64,000 nucleotides of DNA from Neoceratodus forsteri (lineage: Eukaryota; Chordata; Ceratodontiformes; Ceratodontidae): contig CM057452.1 of the NCBI GenBank assembly GCA_016271365.2, positions 1,243,563,001-1,243,627,000 of the forward strand, in the 5' to 3' direction. Positions 9,761-21,934 of this stretch are shown one piece after another. The notes under the pieces were generated by a model. It was not told the DNA's origin and did not search any database. It saw only the letters and a list, made by a program, of their open reading frames with translations. The stretch's first letter is position 1. Every line of letters begins with the position of its first letter. The translations under genes were made by a program, and so were the position numbers.

Positions 9761-12191
9761 TATGAACATGGACAGTCCTTGTATTGTTGTTTTTAACAGG
9801 TATTGGGCTGCAAACCTCCAGGGACATAACCTTTATTAACTATTATAAGGTTGATATCCTTTTGAAATTCAAGGCAAAGCCCCCCCCCCCACTAGAAAGT
9901 GATGTATGCAAGATTGCAATAACAAATGGGAGTAGTAACCTGTAGGAGTTGTGAATCAGTCAACTACTTATGAGCCTGATTTACAGAGGAGCTGCTCAGC
10001 TGTTTAAAAAAAAATACAACAAATTTCTGTCTTGTCTGTATATTGCTGCTTCTAATCTGATCTGTGTGGAGAGTGATGTTGTTTTGCTAGTTTTCTACTA
10101 AGGCACTTATTCAACTGGGCTGTCAATGAATGCACTGGTGCTGGGAATGAAAGTCAATAGTGCTTTGGCAATTTGCTATTTTCACATGCCTGCTCCCGTC
10201 TAAATAACTGTTATTTCTTTTGCCCCTGCCCTGCAGCCTTTTCAGTCTGTTATTTATAAATGTTGTTCTGATGAATTTCTTTTTTTGGTGGGGGGAGTGC
10301 TGTTTTCACATACCTGGTCTACATATGGTTGTTTCCTTTGCCCCGCCCTGTCCAGCCTTATGAACTGCAGGTCATTATTTTATCCAGTATTGCAATGAAA
10401 AGTGCTGAACATAAACTACCATAAGTGCAAAACACCACTGCAAATACCTGCAAGTGAACGTTCGGCATTGACAAATGCTTGTACAAATAGAATCTGTGAG
10501 ACTGCATTGCAACACGGTGGGCTTAACTGTAAATGAGTTACAGTGTTTTCATACGTGCAAACTACTCATCAGTCATGGTTTCCAAGATATGTATCAAAGA
10601 GCGATCACAGATACCTTCCAAGCATTTGGAACAAAAAGAAGGTTTTATAAAGTAATAACAGGAGGCTACATAAGAGCAATGCAAAATGCAAGGTACTGTA
10701 AGAAAAATGGATTTTGGCTTGCATTGAGAAATGTAGGCTGCAAGCTTGCCATGAACCTGAACCCTAGGAATAACATGACAGATCACTTTTGCACTGTGCA
10801 TCTCTATGTACAGACATTCACCATCACTAAGAAACTGCACAGATCTGTCCTGACTTTTAAAAATGAGTCATGTGATTTCATTAATGCTGAATTCTCATGT
10901 GCTTGTTTTAATTAGTAAATGTGTTTACTAATTAAAACAAGTACATGAACTGCTTTCCATCTGCATCCTTTGCTCAGACATAGCTAAAAATAAACTACAG
11001 TATATTAAGCACAATCCCATTTTTCACAGCTATCATTAAAATAAAAAAATAAAAAAGTATAGCTATATATGATAGCAAACAAAGCCCTGATGACAACAGT
11101 GAGCAGAATAAGGCCTTAGGGCATAATGTGGGGGCAATGTAAATGATGGGGCACTCTATTATTCGAGAGAACATCTATCTACATAAGAGCAAAATGTTGA
11201 CAGCAACACTTTAAATAGGAAACCAAATCCACCTCATAATTGTTTCTTTTTATCATGTGTACTCCTCTGCCATTAAAATATCAGTGACCATGATGCAACA
11301 TTGAGACCATAATGAGTCTTCACTGAAATAGTTATCTGCCATCTCTCACACTCATGTGGCACAAGACAAAATCCTTTTTAGCCTTAATTTAAAGTAACCT
11401 CACTCATCATTATTTAAAATGTATTTCGACAGGCTCTTTAAAACCTTTTAGGTGTTTTGAGGTTTCACATTTCTAAGACTCTGGTACATCTTAATGGACA
11501 AGTTCTTTCCCAAAGGTTGAGAGCTCTTTGATATGGTATCAGTGACTCAGCAGTGGTTGCTTTCTCCTCTGGGCAATGTGGGCAGTGGCTCCAATCCTGC
11601 CTTGGGAGAAAGCTGGACACTGTCAGTCATTCTATATTTCAGCATGGCAAGTGGGCGTGCTAAAGTAATTTTGTAGGTCACTTGTTTTCAGAGGAGACAA
11701 CTAAGACAAAACTTAACCCTGTTTAATGATTGTAATGTATCTTTCCAATGTGTTTAAACATTTGATTAAACCTCTCCAAAATGTACAGTACTGTTTTGCA
11801 AAGATCACATATAATATATTGAGGTATGCTCATTTAAAGTTTTAGTGCCCCTTTGTGGACAAGGAACCACAGCTTCCCAGTTCAGGATCAGGGTAGATAA
11901 AATGCATACGTCTACTTAAAATGTTGACTTTATTATTCCAAATATCCTTATAAAATACATCCACTGCTTGTGAAACTATAGCTAATAAGCAGATGCTATT
12001 TTAACAGCAAAAAGGAATATTCTGCAGATTGATTCAGGAGCTCTGCTGTTGTTTTAACAGGATTATGAGAGATGCCAAAAATCCAGGTTTATTTCATAAA
12101 AAGGGACTGAAGTTCAATGTACAGTACATAAAGCTACCCTGAAATGCATGAGGCAGGGTTTTTATATGTTGTTGCTTAGAGATTTAGTGTG
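9761..12191. other. No gene recognised
   Basis: AT-rich sequence without recognisable repeats apart from the hairpin at 10896-10947. The 146-codon open frame at 10475-10915 lacks codon structure or similarity that I recognise and I do not regard it as a gene. Confidence 0.5.
10896..10947. repeat. Hairpin with 18-bp perfect stem and 4-base loop
   Basis: CTTGTTTTAATTAGTAAA at 10902-10919 is followed by loop TGTG and its exact complement at 10924-10941. Including one mismatch, the stem reaches 24 bp. It is compact and almost undecayed, unlike most inverted repeats here. Confidence 0.85.
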
Positions 12192-12310
12192 CATAGAAAC
12201 ACAGAACTTGTTGACAGAAAAGGGCCACTTTGCCCACCCAGTATACCCAGATGGTTCCTGCCTTCTCTGTTTCTACATACCTTAACTGGTCTCCAACGAC
12301 TCTGCCTTCT
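12192..12310 (-). mobile_element. CR1 LINE 3'-terminal fragment
   Basis: Begins CATAGAAACACAGAA and continues GGGCCACTTTGCCCACCCAG, the reverse complement of the CR1 3' tail (compare 32355-32420, and the plus copy ending at 15989). Short 5'-truncated relic. Confidence 0.65.
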
Positions 12311-14654
12311 TCCTCAGTATTTTGCTGCAGTTTATTGGTTAAATGAGATAGAAGGCTACACTATATAATGTGCTGAATTACAGTATATTATGTTGTTTCA
12401 GTATAACACTGTCACATGTAGAGATGGGGGAAGTGGAAAAACTTTGCATAATGATTTTCTTCATGAAGAGGTCATACTTCACAAAGTGATCCACCCGGCA
12501 AAGTGCTGCTTCTTGAAGTGCAAAGTGAATAACTTTGCCTGAACTTCCCTGGCATGGTTTCCACTTTGCCTTTCATAACGTGGTACTTTACCACTTTGCT
12601 AGTAAAGTTAACACAAAGTTGGAGCAGTGAGATCCAAAATAAGGCTAGTAAATAACCTAGCATGTGACTGCAGAAGTTGCAATCTAGGTACGTCACATAG
12701 TATAGGAACATTATTTATTAATAGTGTACAAAAGCTACCAAGTAAACACTCCTCAAATGAAGGAGACCTCATAATTCTGACAACTAAAATCGTAGAGATA
12801 TCACAGAGCCCTAATGCCTAACTGAATCTAAGGTGCTACAATCATTTAACGTTTTGGGGAACAGTTTGTTCTTTAATTCTAATGATTTTGGGGATATGGA
12901 CTAGTGCTATAAAAAGCAGAGGGACTGTCAAAAATTGGCAAATCAGGGAGACTCCCTGAAAATAGGGAGATTTTGAAGGTATATTGTAGGCCCTGCTTAA
13001 GCACAGTTAGATATGGTTTAGTGGTTGATTAGTTCATCTCTGTCTGTGCGATTCAAACAAAAAACAGTCTGCAAACTTTGCAAAGGTTGTTCTTTACTAT
13101 TTGTTCACACTCTCTGTAGCACAGTTCTCTTTTTTGTCATATTTAGTTAGTTTTAAACTTAAAAGATCTTATTTTTTTTTCCTTTCTGAGTTTCAGCAAG
13201 TCAGTGGCAGTGCAGATCTCTGAACCGTGTCTCTGAAGGGGAGGGGCAGAGAATAAATAGCTACTGCTCAGTCTGCACTCTGTATATGCTATTTCTGTTC
13301 TGATGTGAATTCTTACAGATGCATAGTTCATCTTATTTTTTTTTTGTTTCTTTTTTCTTTATTAACTGTTTTTGCATAAAATCAAGTGGTGGTGGCAATG
13401 CCAGGGTTATAAAACTATCCTATCCTGTCATGTCCCTATTCTGGAGGAAGGAAGCAGCCCAGAATCTTCCACTGTGGCTTTAGGCAGCAGAGAACTTGCT
13501 CCCTTTGTTGCATGGCCACTGCCTCCACTACCAGCTGAAACAACCATAACTAACTCTTTAATAGGACATCAAAGTTGCTAGTGTAGGACCTGTTTAATCT
13601 TGACCCAGCAGACTGTACTGTGGTCGTCTGTAATCTGTGTAACACCAGAGTGAAGCATAGAAAGAAGGCTAGCCATGTTGGTACTTATGGCAAACATACC
13701 CACCTAAAGTGTAGACGTGGAACTGTCTTGAAGAACACCCAAGGAAGGTAATTGCTCCAGGTGATGCAGCTGATGGTGACGTAGTGGGTCAGAATTAGGA
13801 ACGTCAGTTGCCGAAGGGTGTAAATGGAAACATCCTCAGAAAATGGTACATGAGGAGGAGGAGAAAGCAGCTGAAGGTGACATTTGAAGAAAATGTCATG
13901 TACTCTCGCAGTCTAAGAAGGCTACAGAACCTTGTCTACTGGAGAGGAAAATGAATTAATTGTCTCCTAGGTTACAGATGGTCGAAGAAAAGATCGATAC
14001 TGTTTTGGCAAAACAGCACAAGATCCTTGCACCACCACCATTATCATCATCATCTACTACACCACCACCCAAACAATAGTGACACCTTCACAGACTGGCA
14101 TTCTATAAAGGACAGGAGGAAGCAAACCTCTTGGAGGGGGTTAGTTGTCCCCTCCACCAATGATGCAATTAGCATATATTGTATCTGCCAGCAGTGCGGA
14201 AAAACTTTAGTATTTCATCTCACACTTATTCAGTATTGTCGTTGAAGATTTTTACTATTTTACCTCTCAGGTATGCAGTATTGTTACTGACACTGAGGTA
14301 CCAGTGTATTAAAATGTAATCTCCATTTATGCAGTTTTATTCCATACAGTGTTCACCTAATTCAAATGTTGCCTTTCCCATGGCCCATACCCTACCTATC
14401 ATCAAAACTAAGCATAGTACATTATATGGTGAAACACTCCTATTTTGCCTTTTCCATTTCTTTACCTACTGTAGAAGCACACACCAATGAAACTTCGACA
14501 TCAGAGATCATCCTCTTAGTATTGTGTATCACTGAAGTGTGTTTATTTTGGTTCAATTACTGACTTTATATACATTTATTTGAATTTTTTCTGTTATTCT
14601 TTCTCAGTGTTGAACTGCTGCTGTGAGTGGGTGAGAATCTTCTGTTCCACACTG
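12311..14654. other. No gene recognised
   Basis: No coding or repeat family is identifiable with confidence. A patch at 12430-12620 repeats the words ACTTTGC/GCAAAGT many times, similar in style to 57660-57900 and 63100-63240. ORFs at 12627, 13143, 13372 and 14027 are short and unremarkable; the last starts in a CAC/CAT trinucleotide run. Confidence 0.45.
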
Positions 14655-15989
14655 CAAATTCTGCAGATTGCTACTGAAGGAAAGGATTGAGGAATATCTT
14701 GTAATCCATGGATTACAGGATCTGAGGCAACATACTTTCATGGGGGGAGGTCTTGCGAGACAAACCTGGTCGAGTTGTTTGACTGGGTGACCAGAGAACT
14801 GGATCAAGGAGGAGCTGCAGATGTGGCCCACCTGAATTTCAGTAAGACCTTCGATACCGTTCCACATAAAAAACTTGGTGCACAAGCTGAGCAACTTAGT
14901 AGTGGGTTCAAAAGTAATAAAACAGGTAAGAAGTTGGCTAAGAAATAGGAGTCAGAGGGTGGTGGTAAATGGGGTCCACTCTGGAGAAGGCAAGGTGACT
15001 AGCGGGGTGCCACAGGGGTCAGTACTAGGCCTGGTGCTCTTCAATGTCTTTATTAGTGACATTGCAGAAGGGCTAGAGGGGAAAGTATGCTTGTTCACAA
15101 ATGACACAAAATCTGCAACAGTGGGGACACACCAATGGGGGTGGAAAGAATGAGTGGCTATCTGAAAAAGCTGGGAGAATGGTCAAGAGAATGGCAGCTG
15201 GGTTTCAATGCAAATAAGTGCAAAATCATGCTCTCAGGGCACAGAAGCCTGGGGGCAATATACCAATTGAGCAGGGAGATATTAGCAACCACATGACAGG
15301 AAAGGGACCTAGGGGTAATAATTCCTGATAACCTGAAAGTAGCCGAGCAGTGTGATATGGCAGTGGGGAAGGTGCATAGGGAGAACATCACCAGAAGAAA
15401 GAGAGACGTAGTATTACCCCTGAATAGATCACTGGTAAGACCCCACCTTGAGTATTCTGTCCAGTTCTGGAAGCCCCACTTCCGGAAGGACAGATACTGG
15501 GGGGAGACGGTACAAAAGAGGGCTACCAAAATGGTGCAGGACCTGCTTTAAAAGCCCTACAAGGAAAGACTCTAGGAACTAAATATCCACTCTAGAGGAA
15601 GGAGGGATATGATAGAAATGTTCAAATACCTCACAGGTAATAATAAGGTAAAGGAAGGTAGCATTTTCCATAGATAAATATGCTCCAGGATGAGGGGGTC
15701 ATACTATGAATCTGGGGGCAGGGGGCTCAGAGAAGATGTGAGGAATTGCTTCTTCACAGAGGGGGTGGTGAATGCCTGGAGCTGCATCCCAGCAGAAATG
15801 GTGGGTGCTAAAACAGTGACAGGATTCAAGCATGCATGGGATGGACACAAGGGGACCTGAGAATTAAGGCAAGGGGGAAAAGAAGTGAGAGCAAGTAGAG
15901 TCTGTGGTGGCACACTAGTTAAGGAATATAGGGCAGACTAGGTGGGCCAAGAAGTCCTTACCTGCCAATGACTTCTATGTTTCTATGAG
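14655..15989 (+). pseudogene. CR1 LINE, 3' part of reverse transcriptase and 3' tail
   Basis: The plus strand reads, over several stops, as the CR1 reverse transcriptase: HLNFSKTFDTVPHKK (about 14830-14875), then the SGVPQGSVLG block at 14999-15030 with the catalytic box degraded to a TND form in the segment ending 15153. The C-terminal region (RPHLEYSVQFWKP, about 15440-15480) follows. The element ends at GACTTCTATGTTTCTATG (about 15989), the CR1 3' signature in this genome. It is 5'-truncated and dead. Confidence 0.85.
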
Positions 15990-16149
15990 AATTCTCATTG
16001 AGGTAAACTCAAGGGTACAGTTATAAACCCTGTTGCGGGTCCCCAGAAACTCTGAATACATTCACTGAATAACTCAGACAAAAGACTTAACTCATTCACT
16101 GTCTGTCTAAAACTGCACTGAGCACAGGCACCACAAGTCATACACCCTA

Positions 16150-18235
16150 TTATTTATTTATTTATTCATGTATTTATGTATTTATTTAATTTATTTATTG
16201 ATTTTATTTTATTTAATTTATTTATTTATTAATTAATAGAATTGGAATTACTAGCCTTCGAGTGAGATGCTTTTTTGCAAAGGCTCCACGTCTTGAAGGT
16301 ACAGACAAGATACCCGCACTATGACAAGGAGTGGGGTCCACACACAAGAAGCAGTATTATACAGGATAAAAAATAATCCATAGTGAACAATGTGACACAT
16401 TCAGTAATAAACCAGCAGAGCAGGCAGGCAAGGTTTGCAATAAGACACAGAAAGCCAGGCGGGGGGGGGGGTAACACGATTTTAGTCAGTGAGACAGGTT
16501 GAATTTAGGACTTCACAGTTAGAAGCAATCACAGGAGCAGATGGAGACAATATGGTCCCTAAGAAGATCTTTGAAAGGACCAAGTTTAGGTTTTGCAGAA
16601 ATGGCAGCTGGGAGAGAGAGCTAAGCCATAGGGGAGCCCTGTAGTGAAAGGAATGCTGGCAAAGTGCTGTCCTACAGACAGGAACTTTAAAGGAGGCTTT
16701 GGAACTGTTTCTAGAGCTCTATGAAAGAGGGCAGTTTGCAGGAGTTGCGAAGTCCGGGGTGGATAGACACATTGAGATCTTTTTGGTGATTAGACAGGTT
16801 TGATAATTTAGTCTGCCATTGAAATTCAACCAGTTAGATAGACCATAAAGGTCACAGGTGTGAGTATTCCTGTCAGAACCCGTAACAAGATGAACGGCTT
16901 TATTCAGTGACACCTTAATCCTACGAAGGGCAGTGAGGTTGGCAGCTCCATAAATAATGATACCTAGTCTACAAGAGAGAGAGAGAACAGAGGAAGAAAG
17001 TGCAAGGCAAAGTGCGTCAAGGGGCAGATAGTGACTATGGCAGTAAAGAAGCTCTATTCACGTGTTTAAAGCAGAGCTAAGTTGGTGGATGTGGTCATGG
17101 AAGATGAGGGCAGAATCAAGCATGACTCCAAGATATTTAAAGAACTTAACTTTATCCAGGGGAAAATTATGGGAGTTGTAGAATAGTAAGGGGGCACCTT
17201 AATGTTTATTCTGGTGGTGTGAAAAGACCATAACCTTGGTCTTCTTGCAGTCAAGTACAAGCTTGTGGTTAGAGAACCAGGATTCAGTCTCGGCAAATAA
17301 GCTTTGAAGGGCAAGCGGGAGATGGGTAAGTTTAGGGTAGCTGCAGAAAAGGACAGCATCATCTGCGTAGAGGAGAAGTTGTCCAAAGCAGGCCTTAGGA
17401 AGAGAGTTCAAGAACAAGTTAAAAAGGAGTGGAACCAAGATGAAACAATGGGGCACACCATACCTCACAGGGAGGCTAAAGGAGAGAGTATTATTCACAA
17501 GGACTTGCTGGAATCTGTTACGTAAGTAGTCAGTGAACCAGCAGGAGGCATCATGTGATAGCCCCACCATGAGGAGGGACCAGATGAGAAGGGCATGATT
17601 TACAGTGTCGAATGCCTTAGTCAGGTCAATGTACACTGACCCAACTAGGTGTCCTTTGTTGAGGGCCCGGTGAATAAAATTGGTATATTCCAGGAGGGCT
17701 GAGGTGGTGCTCTGGCCCTTCTGGAAGCCGTGTTGTTCAGTGCATAGTAGGCTGTGTTTAATGAGCTAGTCAGTGAGCTGGTCAGTGAATATTTTTTCAA
17801 GAACCTTGGAAAGTGGTGAGAGGATTGAAATGGGTCAGTAGTTACCCGGAAGGGTATGGTCACTGCCTTTTTGGATAGAAGTAACAACGACAGATTTCCA
17901 GAAGGAGGGGAACTGACCAAGGCAGAGGGAGAGATTGAAGATTTTTTGTGATGGGAGAGAGGACATCATCAATAGCCAGCTGTAGGAGCTTTAGGTCTAA
18001 GGAGTCACCACTGTGACGTGATTTACCTAAGACCTTGGACATGTAAGAATAGGCCTCATGGGTGGAGACTATTCTAAAATGGAAAGGGGGATGTCAGAGG
18101 TGGGAGGGGGGAGGTGGAGGAAGGAAATCAAAGACGTCTGGTGGGAGAACAGTACTGAGGTTAGAGAAGGTAGAGTTGAGAGAGTCAGCAATGCACTGAG
18201 GGCCCTGGGTAGGGATACCATTAATATTAAGCATT
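16150..18235 (-). mobile_element. L2/CR1-group LINE, 5'-truncated, AAAT-rich tail
   Basis: Minus-strand LINE whose protein matches the copy at 52-55.9 kb: SKVLGKSRHSGDSLDLKLLQ at about 18040-17980 parallels the region near 53.72 kb, and the C-terminal TCDLYGLSNWLNF near 16850 parallels that near 55.09 kb. The low-coordinate end runs into about 90 bases of (TTTA)n-like sequence (16150-16240), which is the element's tail. The subclade within the L2/CR1/Rex1 group is not resolved. Confidence 0.8.
17066..17920 (-). pseudogene. Reverse transcriptase of the minus-strand L2/CR1-group LINE
   Basis: The best segment (17636-17199) starts MYIDLTKAFDTVNHALLI, the conserved palm block, and contains the catalytic YADD at 17369-17358 inside LLLYADDAVLFCSY. 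Flanking segments 17920-17645 and 17386-17066 continue the protein in other frames, so at least two frameshifts separate them. The intact catalytic box suggests it is younger than the CR1 at 14.7 kb, but the frame is broken. Confidence 0.8.
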
Positions 18236-18734
18236 GTTTTCAGTGTGCCATGTGACTTTGCTTAGATTGCAGACTTGCAGGACACATGGTACACACTACT
18301 TCACTGACAGCAACATAATCCCTATGAGGTTTTCATGACATTCACTGGAAAAGCAGCCTCACAAAGCTATTTGAGAAGTTATAGCATTTGTGAAGTTTGC
18401 TAGGGTTCAGAAAAACTTCACAAATTTTTGCAAAGTGTAAAGATAGCCACTTGCATGAACTCCTCTGGTGAATAAAAGCTCTGCAACTCCTCTAGTCACG
18501 TTTCTCTGAATGATACACAGGATTACTCAGTATAGAATAAAGGCTTGATTTCTATCTGCTTAGTAGTATTTAATAATCTTGGAGAGCTCCAGTTGACTGG
18601 CAGAGAGGAGACAAGGCTCAAATTACGAGAAAGAACAGAAAGAAGACTCACCGGCATCGGGGTGCACAGTTAAGGCAATCACAACAGAAACAAGAAAACT
18701 GACTCTTACCCCTCCATTCTGACAAGTTCACTCT
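18236..18734. other. No gene recognised
   Basis: Repeats of TTCACAAA/TTTGCAAAG-type words at 18340-18430 but no identifiable element or gene. Confidence 0.45.
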
Positions 18735-19101
18735 AGTACTACCAGGGGTTCAGTTAATTTATTTTTTTGGAAGTCAAATACTTCCATGAGTCAAAATCTG
18801 GAAGTCATTCCAATTTTTGGGAAGTCAAAATACTTCCCAGATCCCACAATTTGAAAGCCGGTATTCTAAGAAGGATCTATTTATAGATGTTAATACAGAT
18901 ATTAGTGGTAAATTACAATTTCTTTTAGAAAAATCCATCATTTCTGAGCTTCTGTGCCTTTAGTTTGGGAAGTCATTCAGTTTTGTTTTTTTTTACATTT
19001 GGAAGACAATGACTTCCTCCCCCTTTATTTTGGAAGTTTTTGCCTTATTTTTGAGAGTCAAATACTCCCAAAATGGAGTTAACTGAAGCCCTGAGTACTA
19101 C
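18735..19101. mobile_element. hAT-type miniature element with perfect 8-bp TSD
   Basis: Element 18743-19093 (351 bp) begins CAGGGGTTCAGTTAA and ends TTAACTGAAGCCCTG, terminal inverted repeats with the CAGGG start typical of hAT transposons. Flanks are AGTACTAC at 18735-18742 and 19094-19101, an exact 8-bp duplication as hAT transposase makes. The interior repeats GGAAGTCAAATACTTCC palindromic words. It has no coding capacity and would depend on a transposase in trans. Confidence 0.88.
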
Positions 19102-19769
19102 ACATACTGTACCTTATTTATTTCTCCCCATTTGAAGATTTAACTGGGGTCTGGCTGGTGCAAAAAGACAACTTTATGTGGACAAAATTGCAACAGTGGA
19201 ATCCAATAGGACGTGCCAGTGGGTCATGTCCAGCGAACCTACTATTTCAAGTAGCAACCTCTATGCTTTTTCAGACTTGCCACCCCTTTGAACCTGACTG
19301 CCTTTATAGTCCTCACAGAGAAGCAGGTGCAAAGTAATGAAATCATTTGCACAATTAATTTTAATAAGCATTTGTCAATGCCGAATGTCATCTTGCTGAC
19401 ACTGGCATTGGTAGTGCAGGAGTCAGAGAGATGCATAATAGGAATGGCAGTGAAGTATTGAACTGACACCAACCCCACCCCCACCCTGCAGAGACTGACA
19501 GGCATTGGGGTGTGCCTTTGGGTCATCAGCCATAACACTCATGCCATTTCACCTCACCCTACCCTGCAGATGCTGACAAGAGTCGTGGTGTGCCTTGGGG
19601 TCTTTGGGCCTTGGACTCACCCCATTCCATAAGGAAATATGCTGAGATGAGTGCAGTGCAGGAGAACCGGGTGAACTTCAGGGCCAAAGAGTCCAAAGCA
19701 CACTTTGATGCCTGTGGGTGGCATGTTATGGTTGGAAACCCTAATGCCCAGGGCATTTGTTGGTATTTT
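19102..19769. other. No gene; short imperfect 78-bp duplication
   Basis: CCCTGCAGA...CTGACA...GGTGTGCCTT...GGGTC occurs at 19484 and again at 19562, a 78-base imperfect duplication. The small ORFs here are not recognisable. Confidence 0.5.
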
Positions 19770-20520
19770 CACTCCAAATTTTCAACATAGACTTTTTATG
19801 ACCCTACCTAATGAACAGGGACACTATCAGTTCATTAGCCAAAAGGTGATTTTGCACAGTGACTGCACCATTTGGTGCCACGTGTGTGAAAACACATTTT
19901 GGGCAGGATATGAAAAGTGACAGCTCTACTGTTCATGAGGAGGTGTAAAAATATGGCAATGTTGAAAAACTGGAGAGAAAATATGAAAAATCGGTGAAGT
20001 CACAAGTGTGCATAGAAATTGTGCAACACACGCCCGTAACATAATTATTTGGGGGATTGTTTTAACCAAATTTTCAACATAGGTATTTTGGGATCTCCGC
20101 TCATGAACCATGGCACTGTGATTTTGTTAATCTGTCCCAAAAGTTGATTTCCCACAGTGACCACTCCATTGTGCACCAGATGTGTGAAAACACATTTCAG
20201 GCAGGATGTGAAAAATGACAGATGTACGGTTCATAAGGAGGTGTGAAAAAATGACAATATTGAAAATCTGGAGTGAAAATATTAAAAATTGTCAAAGTTA
20301 TGAGTGTGTGTGGAAACAGTGCAATGCACTCTCATAACAGTCATTTTTGGGAATATTTTTGTCAGATTTGCAACATAGGCTGTTTGGGACCCCGCCTCAT
20401 GAACAGTGGCACTGTCATTTCGTTAATCAGTCCTGAAAGGAGAGTCCATGCAATGACTGAAAAATCACCTTTCAGGACTGAATAATGAGATGACAGTGCA
20501 CATGTTCATGAGGTGGGGTC
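19770..20520. repeat. About 294-bp tandem repeat ending in a 50-bp hairpin
   Basis: TTCAACATAG-type starts recur at 19781, 20073 and 20369 (periods 292 and 296). Each unit continues with CTCATGAACA...GGCACTGTCAT, then GTGTGTGAAAACACATTT and GCAGGATRTGAAAA. The last, shortened unit turns back on itself: 20392-20441 is complementary to 20468-20518 along about 50 bases with few mismatches, around a 26-base loop. This looks like a foldback element whose arm was tandemly amplified. No coding function is seen. Confidence 0.85.
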
Positions 20521-20642
20521 CCAAGAACACCATGTTGAAAATTTGGAGCCAAAATTCAAAAAAATGGCTGAGATATCCACTTAAGTTGCGCCCCTCCCAT
20601 TGATGCCATTATACAGCTTACTGGTATTTCTTCATTTTGCAG

Positions 20643-20707
20643 TTTGACTTTGAAGGGTCCAGATGTGTTCCTGCTCCACCGGAGATCACAGTGCCAGACC
20701 TCCAGAG
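20643..20707 (+). other. Candidate isolated exon between good splice signals
   Basis: A 65-base open segment is bracketed by TTCTTCATTTTGCAG and by CCAGAG|GTAAGT, both close to consensus acceptor and donor. It would encode FDFEGSRCVPAPPEITVPDL plus two residues, which I do not recognise. It sits between foldback repeats, and no partner exon is visible nearby, so chance is a serious alternative. Confidence 0.2.
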
Positions 20708-21669
20708 GTAAGTAAGGGGTGGGAGGGGTGTGGGCTGGTAGGGAGCAGAGAGTGGGTATGGGTTGGGGGAGGGGGCACAGCGGACAATGAGAGACTGTTT
20801 TCTTTTTTTCAGGTAAGAAAAAAATACACATCGTGAGATGGTTTATTGAGCACACTGGGGTGGGCACCCAGTGTGCCACTCAAAAGGGGAGGAACATGCT
20901 GACACGGTCAGCTTTGTGTGAGCCGTGGCACACTGGAGTGGGCTTCCAGTCTGCTACACAATGTGGGGGAGTGGGGGACATGCCAACATGGGAATTGCCC
21001 CCCCCTGATGTCAGCTTTGGTTGGGGATTGTGTGGTGGTGGCAGGAGCCACTGCCACGTTTATTGAAATGTTTCACCAGGAAAGGCACATATGGGAGGTG
21101 TATCATCTCTGCCGCTTCATGACGAGCTTGTCCCTGATTGCAGCAGCAAATTTCTTTCAAGCTGGTAGCACTTTACATAATTCTTGCATCAGCACTAGCA
21201 TGCTGGCTAACTGGGGAATGAGGGAAGCACCTACTAAAGGGCTAAGTGCAACAGCACTGGCCTGACACAGATCTGGGCTGTATCTAGCTCACAGGGAATA
21301 GCTCTGCCCAAAAGAGAATATCACCAAGATCCCTGTGGGCTATATTCAACCACAAAATGCATATAAGCCCACTGGTCATGCAAGATGGTAATGAGCCATT
21401 TGCATGCCCATTATGGATTCACTTGCATGGGAAGCAGCAGCCCCTTAATGCCATTGCAACAGTATATTATGCCCTGGTGGCTAGTGGTACCCCGCATCAT
21501 CCATCCCCATCTTGTACAATATCCTGGTGATCTAGTGTCCCCCACACTCCTGATCACCAGCTGTACGAGTGCACTGAAGATCCCTAGTGACTGGTGGCCC
21601 CCCATCACCCATCTCTCTCTTGCACAACATCCAAGGGGTCTACTGTCCCCAACTCAACCCACCCATTTG
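20708..21669. other. No gene recognised
   Basis: Contains GTGTGCCACT-type words and the 40-base segment around 21133-21172 (TTGCAGCAGCAAATTTCTTT) that recurs at about 25585-25610, so at least part is dispersed repeat. 21360-21560 shares ATTTGCATG and CCTGGTG words with the 1.6-5.4 kb array. Confidence 0.5.
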
Positions 21670-21930
21670 CATACTACCTCCCTGCACAGCCCCTACCCTG
21701 GTGGTCAGCGATCAGCATGGCCTAATACGCAACAGGCACAGTGCTCATCTCACCTCCTTGGCCAGCCACCATATGAGCTGTCAATGAGCATGTGATACTG
21801 TTCACATGCTCATTGATAGCTCATACAGTGGCCATCCAAGGAGGTGAGAGGAGGGCTGTGCTGGTCCCATATCCATGATGATTGCTGTCCATGGAGTTGG
21901 GGGATGCAGGGAGGTGGTATGCGAACAGGT
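21670..21930. repeat. Foldback element with about 125-bp arms
   Basis: The core arms 21751-21794 and 21803-21846 pair at 38 of 44 positions around an 8-base loop. Complementarity continues outwards more weakly: TACTACCTCCCTGCA near 21675 pairs with TGCAGGGAGGTGGTA near 21905. Its vocabulary resembles the foldbacks at 1.6-5.4 kb, suggesting one family. Confidence 0.8.
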
Positions 21931-21934
21931 AATA

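Noticed and set aside
10475..10915. 146-codon open frame
   Set aside because: No domain, no codon bias that I can see, and an opposite-strand frame of similar length; AT-rich chance frame.
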